A stretch of DNA of 64,000 nucleotides from Cytophagales bacterium (GCA_013298025.1 JAAFJE010000003.1:124001-188000), one strand, 5' to 3'. Numbered from the stretch's first letter, positions 27,874 through 36,086 are shown. Made by a program: numbers and translations. The notes: generated from the sequence alone by a model not told the origin.

Positions 27874-27898
27874 TATTTGTGTAATGTATTTACCCTTT
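27874..27898. promoter_or_regulatory. Operator-like site upstream of cas1, similar to the cas6 operon operator
   Basis: TTTGTGTAATGTATTTAC here resembles the dyad arm TTGTGTAAACAATTTAC at 44763-44791, with the same 4-base spacing between TGTAA and TTTAC. Only the left side is well conserved. Confidence 0.4.
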
Positions 27899-27967
27899 TT
27901 GAAAATAGCCTATAAAAGGCTTGCAATAGTTTAGATGATGGTAAAATAAAATTTGCTATCAAGCATA

Positions 27968-28804
27968 TCAATGTTGCTCTACAAGCCTTTGGGTGGTTTG
28001 GGTAAGATTACCACGGATAAAAAACTGTACTTGCTGTATGTCCATTTCATTGAGCCACTTACGCCATAAAGCCAATATAATGTCTTGTTCTCGTAAAATT
28101 TTACTTTTGGGCGAAACCTCAATTATCGAAACTGATAAAGCTGGAAACTTCTTATGAATGGCAATCAAGCCTTCGTTGGGCGATGCCAATACGTTTTCCC
28201 AATTAGGAAGCTTCCGAAGGCGTGCTATCATCCTCGAATCGGTTGTGCGGTTGCCTTGTTGCCCTACATAGCGGTTTGATTCAAAATCGAAATAACCATC
28301 GGTCAAAATAAACAAATGATTAAAGGTTTCGGTACGTACATCATTGCTAAGGTAATCGTTGAAATAACGCCACAAATCGGCTCCTTGAAAATGTTTTTCT
28401 TGGGTTTTATGGGCTGTGGCTTGCTGGTAAAGTTGATGCACCAACGAGGGCAAACGGCTTTTGAGTTGCTCAATGGCTTTGCGTTTTTCACTGAGTTTGA
28501 GTTTGCCTAAATCAAGGTATAAATCTTGTGTAAATACTTGTTCATCAATACCGCCTTCTTGTGGAGCAATCACCACCTTAAAAATATCTTTGGCATAAAT
28601 ATAATGTTTCTTTTTTGCCTGATTTTCAAAGGCTTGAAAGATAGATGCCACAATGGCTTCATCTCTTGCTGCCTGATTGGACTGTAAAAGGCGGTCTGAG
28701 AGGTCGAGCAATACAATAAAGCTATGCTTGTTGGCTTGTGCCATGCCTTGTTGCATAAGGCACAAGCATAAAAAAACGAGTGTAATAGTACGTATAGTCG
28801 GCAT
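27968..28804 (-). CDS. Exported VWA-like protein in the cas operon
   Basis: A 278-residue protein with a signal peptide (MPTIRTITLVFLCLCLMQQGMA). Its mature domain has a von Willebrand A-like fold: SFIVLLDLSDRLLQSN in place of the MIDAS DxSxS motif and FNHLFILTDGYFDF as the TDG strand. The MIDAS is therefore degenerate (DLSDR). It lies between cas1 and a four-TM coiled-coil gene on the same strand. No known CRISPR family is recognised. A periplasmic or surface interaction role is inference. Confidence 0.7.
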   Translation of the reverse strand: MPTIRTITLVFLCLCLMQQGMAQANKHSFIVLLDLSDRLLQSNQAARDEAIVASIFQAFENQAKKKHYIYAKDIFKVVIAPQEGGIDEQVFTQDLYLDLGKLKLSEKRKAIEQLKSRLPSLVHQLYQQATAHKTQEKHFQGADLWRYFNDYLSNDVRTETFNHLFILTDGYFDFESNRYVGQQGNRTTDSRMIARLRKLPNWENVLASPNEGLIAIHKKFPALSVSIIEVSPKSKILREQDIILALWRKWLNEMDIQQVQFFIRGNLTQTTQRLVEQH

Positions 28805-28865
28805 AATATATTGGTTTTAAATGGTCAATAATTGTGAAAAGGTGTTGAACGGGTGTAATACCTTT

Positions 28866-30035
28866 CTATGCTGCACTGCTATTGAGGTACTTCCCACGGA
28901 AATATTGGTATTTACTCTCACAAGCTTGGTGCAATGCCTCATTGTTGGGGATGGTAGCCACAAGCTTAATCCATCCATCATAAAACATGGCTGCGTAGCG
29001 TTCTAGCTCTGTCAGACTCACTTTGCGGGTTTGTTTTTCCTCGTTGAGTCGCTTGATGTCTATTTCTAGTTGCTTTATTTGGGCTTGCAAACCGAGCAAG
29101 CTGTTGCGTAACGCAACGATTTTGTCTTTTAGTTCTTGAATTTTTTCCTTTCGGCGTTCAATTTCCAGACCAATTAGTTTTTTCATGTCGGTTTTACCTA
29201 ATTCTTCTACAAAAGCCATCACTACACCACCCCAAATAAGTGTACCAATAAAACCCATCATCAACACCGTATAAAAATCGCTGCTGTGCCACCAGGCATG
29301 GTTGGGGTCGCCTGCTCCTGTCATGATGCGTAATTGCTGGTTGGTTTCTTCTATTTTATAAGCAATGAGTCCATCCAAAACAAGCGTGGCTAATACCGCA
29401 AGACCAATCACTATGTAACGTTTGCGTCCTTGGTATTTTTTCCAAAGGGCTTCTAGCAGTGTGGCAAACAAAAACAAAAGAATGGGTGCAAACCAATGGA
29501 AATTAAAATGGGTAAAAGCATCTACCGAAAAAATGGCATTGAATACCGTATTCAGACTTTCGTTGTCTTCCGACTGCTTGAGGTCTTGGTCGAGGTCACG
29601 GGTCATGCCCATATATACGGCACTGATGTAAAACACAATAATGTACAACAAGCCCAAGGCACTGCCAAGCCCCAAACGCCATAAATTAAAACTATTCACG
29701 GCATGAGGTTTGTGGGCTTCTGCGGTTTTCTTCCGCCATTCGTGGATTTCCTCGTCTAAATCGTCAATTTTCGATTCTAAGGCAGGGATTTCTATAGCCG
29801 TGACCTTCTCGCTATCTTTTTCGAGGGTAATGATATTCTTCTCCAAGCCCGCAATTTGCTCATCCAATTGTTTTTGGTAGGCTAGTTGCTGCTCAATATC
29901 GGCACTTTCGTCCATGATATGGCCGCTTCTGATTTCCAAGAAGGCATTGAATAAAGCATCGGGGTTTCCCTTGTGAGCAATGGCTTGCTCTGTACCGTAA
30001 TCACGTAGATTAACTTTGATGATAGTTGTTGTCAT
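28866..30035 (-). CDS. Four-TM coiled-coil membrane protein in the cas operon
   Basis: A 389-residue protein without a recognised family. A cytosolic coiled coil (about residues 45-100, QLDEQIAGLEKNIITLEKD onward) is followed by four hydrophobic segments (LGSALGLLYIIVFYISAVY; WFAPILLFLFATLLEAL; YIVIGLAVLATLVLDGLIAY; VLMMGFIGTLIWGGVVMAFV). A second coiled coil (about 295-355, KEKIQELKDKIVALRNSLLG) comes before a short globular end. It is downstream of the helicase and upstream of the VWA-like gene, suggesting a membrane complex encoded with the adaptation genes. The function is unknown. Confidence 0.7.
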   Translation of the reverse strand: MTTTIIKVNLRDYGTEQAIAHKGNPDALFNAFLEIRSGHIMDESADIEQQLAYQKQLDEQIAGLEKNIITLEKDSEKVTAIEIPALESKIDDLDEEIHEWRKKTAEAHKPHAVNSFNLWRLGLGSALGLLYIIVFYISAVYMGMTRDLDQDLKQSEDNESLNTVFNAIFSVDAFTHFNFHWFAPILLFLFATLLEALWKKYQGRKRYIVIGLAVLATLVLDGLIAYKIEETNQQLRIMTGAGDPNHAWWHSSDFYTVLMMGFIGTLIWGGVVMAFVEELGKTDMKKLIGLEIERRKEKIQELKDKIVALRNSLLGLQAQIKQLEIDIKRLNEEKQTRKVSLTELERYAAMFYDGWIKLVATIPNNEALHQACESKYQYFRGKYLNSSAA

Positions 30036-30049
30036 AACCTTGCTAGTTG

Positions 30050-30238
30050 ATTGATGTTAATTTAATTGTGATTGAGTGATTTGTGATTGAGTGATTTGTG
30101 GGTTGGTTAATTAGCGAGTTGTGAATTGGTTAATTAGCTAGTGTCCTTGCCTAAAATAGGTTGATTTTTACTCCCTCATTCACTAACTCACTAACTAACA
30201 ACTCACTAACTCACAACTCACTAATTAACCATTCACCA
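30050..30238. repeat. Long low-complexity inverted repeat (GTGATTGAGT / TAACTCACAA type)
   Basis: The left half repeats TGATTGAGTGATTTGTG and GGTTAATTAGC; the right half repeats CACTAACTCACAACTCAC, giving a large imperfect hairpin. It fills the gap between the helicase and coiled-coil genes. Similar elements lie at 44976-45115 and 48465-48640. No gene is seen in it. Confidence 0.65.
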
Positions 30239-31543
30239 CTAATACCGAACTCTGTGGGCATTGTTAGAAAACAAGTTTGCTCTCGCCCTCGTAATGCCTG
30301 TATAAAGGAAACGTAAACTCTTGTTGTCGGGCATCCAAGTATTGAGCAACACCGTATTCCATTCGTTGCCTTGGGCTTTGTGGGCCGTAAAGGCATAACC
30401 ATAACTCACCGATAAAGCCGACAAATATTCGTCGTCACGCACATCTTTCGATTGACGAAAGGCTGGATTATTGCGATTGGCCGACGCAAATAAAGCCTTG
30501 CGTTTTTCGTATGTAAACGATTTTGCATCTATCAGTGGGTCGAGTAGAATTTTGGCAACAAATGCTTGTGCTTCTTTCCCCTGACGGTACGTACACAAGG
30601 TGGCTTCCATAAATGATGACTCGGCTATTGTAAATACTTTCTGATTCACCGCTTTTACTCGTACTACTTCACCACTAGGAATATAGCCATAAGACCCATA
30701 ATACGCACGGTTTAAAACCAACCAATCGCCTTTGGCAAGTATGCCTGTATGTCCTAATTTTTCCCGCACTAATTTGTTCATTGTTTCGACATAACTATTA
30801 GCCCATCCGATAATGGCCACGTTGTCGGTGCGTTTGTCATCATAATACTCCAAGTACACATGAGCGGCTTTTTCATAATTGCCCATGTGTTTACCTACCC
30901 AATTGGTATAGCCTTGATTTTCTAAAATCATCTGACGCACCTCATAGGCCGTTGTCAAAATATCAGAACCTTCTGCCTGACGCATCACTTTAGACAAAGA
31001 CAATACCCTGCCTTTCAATTGAAAGCGATGGGTAAGATAATTGGCATCAAGTGCGGGTGCTACGTCGTTGGTTGCATATCCAATAGGGGATAACTGGCAG
31101 TCGTCGCCCACAAAAATGAGCTTGTTTGCCTTGTTCCCTTGTTTGACAAAAGCAATCAATGCCGAGAGTACAGGTGTTTCTTGCTCAAATTCCAAAGACG
31201 ATTGCATTACATCGCTAACCATCGAACTTTCATCCATGATATAAACGCAAGGCATTTCCTCTTCGTTAGTTCTAGGAACGAAACGCACACAAGCCTTGTC
31301 AATATCGGTAACGGGGCTGAATATATGACTATGCACCGTAGTTGCATCAAAGCCCGTTTTGGCTGATAAGTTTTGTGAGGCTCGTCCTGTAGGTGCAAGC
31401 AATTCAAACGATTTGCCACGGCTACTCAAAAGATGAGCCACAGCTTTCATAATAGATGTTTTGCCCGTACCAGCCGCACCCTTAATGATAAAGAAATGTA
31501 AGGGGCTGTCTAAAAACGCTTCAACTTGTTGAAGCACGTACAT
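30239..31543 (-). CDS. RecD/Dda-like superfamily 1 helicase
   Basis: At least 434 residues. Motif I is FFIIKGAAGTGKTSIMKA (about residues 18-35), motif II YIMDESSMV, motif III VGDDCQLSPIG and motifs V/VI SYGYAFTAHKAQGNEWNTVL and FLYTGITRARANL, giving an SF1B RecD2/Dda-like helicase. The bases upstream of the ATG encode FVPTAEQ in frame, which looks like the family Q motif, so translation may begin upstream at a rare codon (ATT at 31609). A -7 promoter element lies just beyond. It is the first gene of the minus-strand operon that includes cas1 and cas2. It may generate or process DNA for adaptation. Confidence 0.82.
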   Translation of the reverse strand: MYVLQQVEAFLDSPLHFFIIKGAAGTGKTSIMKAVAHLLSSRGKSFELLAPTGRASQNLSAKTGFDATTVHSHIFSPVTDIDKACVRFVPRTNEEEMPCVYIMDESSMVSDVMQSSLEFEQETPVLSALIAFVKQGNKANKLIFVGDDCQLSPIGYATNDVAPALDANYLTHRFQLKGRVLSLSKVMRQAEGSDILTTAYEVRQMILENQGYTNWVGKHMGNYEKAAHVYLEYYDDKRTDNVAIIGWANSYVETMNKLVREKLGHTGILAKGDWLVLNRAYYGSYGYIPSGEVVRVKAVNQKVFTIAESSFMEATLCTYRQGKEAQAFVAKILLDPLIDAKSFTYEKRKALFASANRNNPAFRQSKDVRDDEYLSALSVSYGYAFTAHKAQGNEWNTVLLNTWMPDNKSLRFLYTGITRARANLFSNNAHRVRY

Positions 31544-31641
31544 TTGTTCGGCAGTAGGAACAAAACCAAGAGCGGAAGTAAATTGAGTTGTTGTTGTGAA
31601 GGTAGAAATGGGGTTTTAGTGAAACTTTTACAATAACAATA

Positions 31642-31649
31642 CAAAGGTA
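31642..31649 (-). promoter_or_regulatory. -7 promoter element for the helicase-cas1-cas2 operon
   Basis: On the minus strand TACCTTTG matches TAnnTTTG exactly. It lies 99 bases before the annotated ATG and 33 bases before the alternative ATT start. Confidence 0.45.
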
Positions 31650-31745
31650 AATATATTTTGTGGAATATTAATACTCAAAATGTATATTTTTTCAAAAAAT
31701 ATTGAAAATCATTTGGTATTGTTAAAAATAGGCTTTCTATTTCTG

Positions 31746-31761
31746 TTTGCAACGATGCAAA
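31746..31761. promoter_or_regulatory. Palindrome between WYL regulator and helicase operon
   Basis: TTTGCAACGATGCAAA has perfect 6-base arms. It lies 45 bases before the WYL gene start, in the divergent intergenic region, and a half-site with the same CGATGCAAAA occurs upstream of cas1 at about 27855-27867. It is a candidate binding site for the WYL protein. Confidence 0.4.
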
Positions 31762-31805
31762 ACTAAAACATATTTGAGTATTTTATTTTCTCAAATTTTC
31801 TAAAA

Positions 31806-32777
31806 ATGTCTATTAATAAAAATCAATTTAAGAGATTAGAACTGTTGCATGGTTTATTAAGTAAGAAACAGCCTGTTCGTTGGTCTGAGATAGATGTGTT
31901 GTATAAGCAACATGATATTATTGTCGATAAAAAAACAATTTACAATGATTTAGAAGCTTTAAAAGAGTTGTTTCAAGCACCCATTGAAAAGGAAAAGACG
32001 AAGTTTTTTTATGCCAAAGAATTTTCTTTGTACGAACTTTTCAATGTTGATGATGTGCAATTGGCATCGGAATTGACGGCTTTGTTTGAGCAATTTGCTC
32101 ATTTTCCACAATTCAAAGGCTTAGAAGAAGTACAATTAAAACTCAAAGCCCGCAACACAACCGAATCTTCGTTACAAGTTGTTTCATTTGAGCAGAACGA
32201 CGATTACCGAGGACTCAAGCGTTTGGATGAATTATATGAAGCCATTAAAAGTCATAAAACGTTAAAAATCTATTATAAAGATTTTGATAAAATGCCTTTT
32301 GAGTACAGTATTAGTCCGTATATGCTAAAAGAATACCACAATCGTTGGCATATTTATGGGTACGAACACAAAAAGCATGAAATATACAATTTGGCACTCG
32401 ATCGCATTGAGTCTATCCAGTCGTCTGATTTTAGCTACAGAAAACAGCAGCCCAGCGATTTGGCATTTTTGAACGATATTATAGGCTTTACCTATTTCAG
32501 GGATGCCATCGTTGAAACCATTAAAATCAAGGTTGAATTGCCTAGAGCCCATTATGTCAGAACAAAGCCATTGCATCACAGCCAGCGTGAAGTAATAGAA
32601 GAAAGTACCGATAAATATTTGGTATTCACCTACCAATTGCGATTCAACAACGAGTTATTAGCCAAGCTACTTGAATTTGGGAAAGACCTTGAAGTTATAG
32701 AGCCAATTCATTTACGAGAAAAAATGATAGCGCAAGTACGCATGATGGCCCATAAATACGGATTAAATATTCCGTAG
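31806..32777 (+). CDS. WYL-domain transcriptional regulator
   Basis: A 323-residue regulator. The N-terminus is a winged helix-turn-helix (FKRLELLHGLLSKKQPVRWS, KKTIYNDLEALKELF). A WYL domain follows at about residues 145-230 (LKIYYKDFDKMPFEYSISPY and WHIYGYEHKKHEIYNLALDR), then a WCX-like C-terminal domain. WYL proteins near CRISPR loci act as transcriptional regulators that bind nucleotide-like ligands. It is transcribed away from the helicase-cas operon and sits between that operon and the cmr operon, so it is the prime candidate regulator of both. Confidence 0.88.
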   Translation: MSINKNQFKRLELLHGLLSKKQPVRWSEIDVLYKQHDIIVDKKTIYNDLEALKELFQAPIEKEKTKFFYAKEFSLYELFNVDDVQLASELTALFEQFAHFPQFKGLEEVQLKLKARNTTESSLQVVSFEQNDDYRGLKRLDELYEAIKSHKTLKIYYKDFDKMPFEYSISPYMLKEYHNRWHIYGYEHKKHEIYNLALDRIESIQSSDFSYRKQQPSDLAFLNDIIGFTYFRDAIVETIKIKVELPRAHYVRTKPLHHSQREVIEESTDKYLVFTYQLRFNNELLAKLLEFGKDLEVIEPIHLREKMIAQVRMMAHKYGLNIP

Positions 32778-32798
32778 AGACGGTGCACCGCACCGTCT
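32778..32798. repeat. REP-like palindrome just after the WYL stop
   Basis: AGACGGTGC and GCACCGTCT form 9-base perfect arms around a 3-base loop starting one base after the stop codon. It may double as a terminator. Confidence 0.55.
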
Positions 32799-32905
32799 AA
32801 CACAATCGTGAGAATAATTGAGTGAATAATTTAGAGAATTGCAAATGAGAGAGTTAGTGAATGGTAAGTAAATGAGTGAAAGAATGGACAAATAGACGAT
32901 AAACC

Positions 32906-32981
32906 GTTTTAATTTTTGGTGGAATATGTTTGCTGGCACTCGTAAAGCCGATGCAGTGCCTCGGCTCTACAAGTCTTAATC
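32906..32981. repeat. Isolated CRISPR-repeat relic with palindromic spacer-like segment
   Basis: A degenerate repeat (GTTTTAATTTTTGGTGG then AATATGTTTGCTGGC) is followed by ACTCGTAAAGCCGATGCAG...TCGGCTCTACAA and then GTCTTAATC, the first bases of a repeat. The middle piece is the same palindrome seen six times at 18187-19098. This is about 9 kb from the array. Except for this and the palindrome at 32778, nothing is seen in the 340 bases before the terminator. Confidence 0.7.
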
Positions 32982-33120
32982 ATGAAGATGTAAACAAAGT
33001 AGCTTCGTTTTTCACCTTTAGCCTCTTAGAAAAACGGCATAAAGCAGCAGAAAAACCGAGTAGTACAACGGTGTAAGTAGTGAATGAAGGGTAAATTTTT
33101 TAAAAATATAAGATTGAAGC

Positions 33121-33158
33121 TAATGCTACCCCCATACGCAGCTATGGGGGTAGCATTA
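33121..33158. terminator. Strong hairpin downstream of the cmr operon
   Basis: Perfect 16-base arms (TAATGCTACCCCCATA and TATGGGGGTAGCATTA) around a 6-base loop, about 70 bases after the last minus-strand gene of the operon and followed by T-rich sequence on that strand. Confidence 0.75.
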
Positions 33159-33226
33159 TGATTTTTACCCATCAAAAAGTTGAATTTGCTAGGCTTTACA
33201 CAAATGTTGGAAGCATACGCACTTGT

Positions 33227-33574
33227 CTAATACGCCCGAAATTGCACAAACTCAAAACGAGAAGTTTTGGTATCGCCTATTTGTTCTGTGATGCGTTCGG
33301 TTGTGCTGGCAATACACAAGATACCCATTGCTTTCAGTCGTTGTACCAACCTGAAAGCAAAAGTCATTTCACCCATTAGATGCACCGCAAGCGGATTGAT
33401 TTGGCGAATTTTTACTTCGTACTCTTCTACAAGTATATCAAGCGAAGCGGAATCTAAAGCAGGTGAAATTTGCGGAAAAGGCAAGTCTATTACTTCTTTG
33501 TACAACAACATTGCATGGTCATACTGCTTGGCAGACCATTGTTTACTGGGGTGATTGGTGAGATTGAGGAGCAT
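33227..33574 (-). CDS. Small Csx15/Csx20-like CRISPR-associated protein, putative ring nuclease
   Basis: From the ATG at 33574 this is 115 residues (MLLNLTNHPSKQWSAKQ); a TTG three codons upstream would overlap the csx1 stop and is less likely. The opening LLNLTNHPS resembles the Csx15 start, and the C-terminal half (VHLMGEMTFAFRLVQRLKAM, then CIASTTERITEQ and FEFVQFRAY) has the TTER...FVxFRxY pattern of Csx20-like proteins. These small families are predicted ring nucleases that degrade cyclic oligoadenylate. It follows csx1 by five bases and ends the operon. Family placement is by eye. Confidence 0.6.
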   Translation of the reverse strand: MLLNLTNHPSKQWSAKQYDHAMLLYKEVIDLPFPQISPALDSASLDILVEEYEVKIRQINPLAVHLMGEMTFAFRLVQRLKAMGILCIASTTERITEQIGDTKTSRFEFVQFRAY

Positions 33575-33579
33575 GGTTA

Positions 33580-34887
33580 TCAATTAATAAAATGTATTTC
33601 TTTTACTTTTTTAAGATTTCGCTTTAAGCATAATAAAAAATCAGTTCCTGTTTTAGGATTACTACGAGCAAACCCAGCATGTTGTATATCATTTCTATGC
33701 TTTGAACCTAAATCTCCATAAATTTCCTGAATATCAGTCATATATGGCAGTTCATTCAGTTTACTAATAACACTCATTTGTTCGTTTTTTTCAGTATCAT
33801 TTTCACTATATATAAATGGTTCTCTGGGGTCTTTTCCTAAAAGGGCAGAAGTAATATTCCTATTACTTTTATTTTGATAATCCAAATGTGATTGATGAAG
33901 ACAAATTGTAATAATAAACTCTTGTAGGAGCGTAATACCTTGCTGAATTAAACCACTATTCAAACACCATTCGACAGCTAAAATACCATTAAAAACATCG
34001 TCTAGTTGATAATCTTTAACTCTATCTTGAATTTTATTAAGTAATTCGTTTAAAGGATTTAACTTTGGAATCTGTGTTGAAAATTCAGCAATAGTATCAA
34101 TACTTTTTTTGAGTATATGTGGAATTTCAGCATCTATAATTGCTTGCCCACGATTAGTGGTAAACATTTCCATTAATGCTTGTAGATTTTCTGCAAAATT
34201 TGTCAATTCTGTTTTAATTTTCTTGTTAGTATTTTTTGAATTAGCAGCATGACTAAAATCTGAATATTTGAGTGTTTTAATTAACTTTTGAGCATTACCA
34301 AAATCTATAAAATCAGAAGTTGCGGTTGTCCATTCTTGTAATTGTGCAAATGCTGTTAAATTTAATAAAGGTGCTTTTCTATCAGAAGGATTGGGGTATT
34401 TTTCATCTATTTTATAAGCCTCTCCCAAAGCTTCAAATGCTCCATACAATACATTGCTTACTGTAATTTTTTTTAATACTTTAGCGTATTGCAATAAAAC
34501 CATTGATAGCATGGGCAACGACCTAAATCCATGAGTTATATCCAAAGTTATGTCATCTCGTTCTTCTAAAACATTGTACACACTTAGAAACACATTCCAA
34601 ATTTCATCTTCTGAATACCCTTCTGCAATTGGCGAAATAGGGATAATTTCAAAAACATAGTGATACTTGGTTAAAGACTGTACCAAGGTATCCCAATGTT
34701 TATTCTTAGCTCCTTGGGTGAGGAATATATAAACTTTGTCTTTACTCGTCCAGTTTTTAGTAATGAGTTGAAGTATAGCATCTTGTACATAAATCACAAC
34801 AGAACTTTCCCCTAATTCATCAGACTTGTAAACACATGGTTTATAATTATTAGTCCCCAAAAACGAAATAAAAACTTTACGTCCCAT
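33580..34887 (-). CDS. csx1: CARF-HEPN ribonuclease of the Csx1/DxTHG family
   Basis: A 435-residue type III effector. The N-terminal CARF domain starts KVFISFLGTNNY and contains ITLDITHGFRSLPMLS, the DxTHG signature (about residue 114-120). The C-terminal HEPN domain carries RNDIQH (R-x4-H catalytic motif, about residue 400). Such proteins bind cyclic oligoadenylate made by Cas10 and then degrade RNA non-specifically. It is one base from the AAA_14 gene stop-start junction and five bases before the Csx15/20-like gene. Confidence 0.92.
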   Translation of the reverse strand: MGRKVFISFLGTNNYKPCVYKSDELGESSVVIYVQDAILQLITKNWTSKDKVYIFLTQGAKNKHWDTLVQSLTKYHYVFEIIPISPIAEGYSEDEIWNVFLSVYNVLEERDDITLDITHGFRSLPMLSMVLLQYAKVLKKITVSNVLYGAFEALGEAYKIDEKYPNPSDRKAPLLNLTAFAQLQEWTTATSDFIDFGNAQKLIKTLKYSDFSHAANSKNTNKKIKTELTNFAENLQALMEMFTTNRGQAIIDAEIPHILKKSIDTIAEFSTQIPKLNPLNELLNKIQDRVKDYQLDDVFNGILAVEWCLNSGLIQQGITLLQEFIITICLHQSHLDYQNKSNRNITSALLGKDPREPFIYSENDTEKNEQMSVISKLNELPYMTDIQEIYGDLGSKHRNDIQHAGFARSNPKTGTDFLLCLKRNLKKVKEIHFIN

Positions 34888-34888
34888 T

Positions 34889-36046
34889 TTAAAAGTTGAG
34901 TTTAGTTAACTGATTAAAACCATACACCGTTGCATCGCTACGTTTTTGAAATTGGTCTCCACCATATACAATATGCGTATTGGTTGAGGGATTGATTTTC
35001 TTGAGGTAGTTCAAACCTTTGAAAAAGTCTGGCTGAATTGTTTTCCCTGATTTTATTTCGATGGCTTCGAGCTGTACACCATTTTGTACCAATAAGTCTA
35101 TTTCGTGTTGTGCGGTATCTCGCCAAAAGTAAAATTGCGGTCTTTTTCCTTGATTAAGCATTTTTTTCATCAACTCTGTAATGACCAAATTTTCAAATAA
35201 ATTACCTTTAGCAAAATGTACATTTAATTCTTCTGTTGTACGAATACCCAATAAATGAGCCGCTAAACCTGTATCATAAAAATACACTTTTGGGGTACTT
35301 ACCAAGCGTTTACTGAAATTCTCGAAATAAGGATTGAGCCGATACGCCACAAAGGACGTTTCCAAAACCGACATCCAAGCGTTAATCGTTTTGTTATCTA
35401 AACCCAATTCTACCCCAAGATTATTTTGGTTAAATAACTGTCCAATGCGTCCGGCTAATAATCGAATAAATCGCTGAAATAAATCAAGGTTCATGATATT
35501 TTTTACTTGTCGTACATCTCGCTCGATATAAGTCTGTAAATAACTATCATAAAAATCTTCTGAACTAATGCCATTGACCAATTTACGGGGATAAAAACCT
35601 TGTATCAATTGGCTTTCCCAATCGTCAGACAAGTAAGCTGTACCTTGTAATTCTTCTACTGCAAAGGGCAATAAATTAAAAATTGCCACACGACCAGCCA
35701 GCGATTGCGTGATTTTTTCCATCAATAAAAAGTTCTGTGAACCCGTCAAAATATATTCGCCTAAGCGTTGCCGAGCATCTGTATAAACCTGCAAATACGA
35801 AAACAACTCAGGTACATATTGTACTTCGTCAAGAATAACCCCGTTTTGATAGGTTTCCAAAAAACCTACAGGGTCTTGTTGAGCAAAAAGTCTATCAGAA
35901 GGATTTTCGAGTGATACATACTGATAATCAGGACGTAAAAGCTTCGTCAAGGTAGTTTTGCCAGACTGCCGAGGGCCCGTAATACTTACGATAGGATATT
36001 TTCCTAATAGTTCATTTACTTTATGTGCAATGGTACGAGCTATCAT
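34889..36046 (-). CDS. AAA_14/DUF4143 ATPase inserted in the cmr operon
   Basis: A 385-residue ATP-binding protein. Walker A is IVSITGPRQSGKTTLTKLL (about residues 18-36), Walker B VILDEVQYVPELFSYLQ, and TGSQNFLLMEKITQSLAGR is the sensor region. The DUF4143 part ends with a nuclease-like fold (RDTAQHEIDLLVQNG...LEAIEIKSGKT), a PD-(D/E)XK-like pattern. It has its own perfect inverted repeat overlapping its start and is a common stand-alone gene in Bacteroidota. It may be a passenger or an insertion between cmr6 and csx1; a CRISPR function is not shown. Confidence 0.85.
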   Translation of the reverse strand: MIARTIAHKVNELLGKYPIVSITGPRQSGKTTLTKLLRPDYQYVSLENPSDRLFAQQDPVGFLETYQNGVILDEVQYVPELFSYLQVYTDARQRLGEYILTGSQNFLLMEKITQSLAGRVAIFNLLPFAVEELQGTAYLSDDWESQLIQGFYPRKLVNGISSEDFYDSYLQTYIERDVRQVKNIMNLDLFQRFIRLLAGRIGQLFNQNNLGVELGLDNKTINAWMSVLETSFVAYRLNPYFENFSKRLVSTPKVYFYDTGLAAHLLGIRTTEELNVHFAKGNLFENLVITELMKKMLNQGKRPQFYFWRDTAQHEIDLLVQNGVQLEAIEIKSGKTIQPDFFKGLNYLKKINPSTNTHIVYGGDQFQKRSDATVYGFNQLTKLNF

Positions 36047-36049
36047 TTT

Positions 36050-36086
36050 CTTGTATATTTAGGAATTGGATTCCTAAATATACAAG
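36050..36086. promoter_or_regulatory. 17-base-arm inverted repeat at the AAA_14 gene start
   Basis: The arm CTTGTATATTTAGGAAT and its exact complement flank a three-base TGG centre. It ends 4 bases before the ATG at 36046, where it would block translation as an RNA hairpin or transcription as an operator. Confidence 0.75.
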
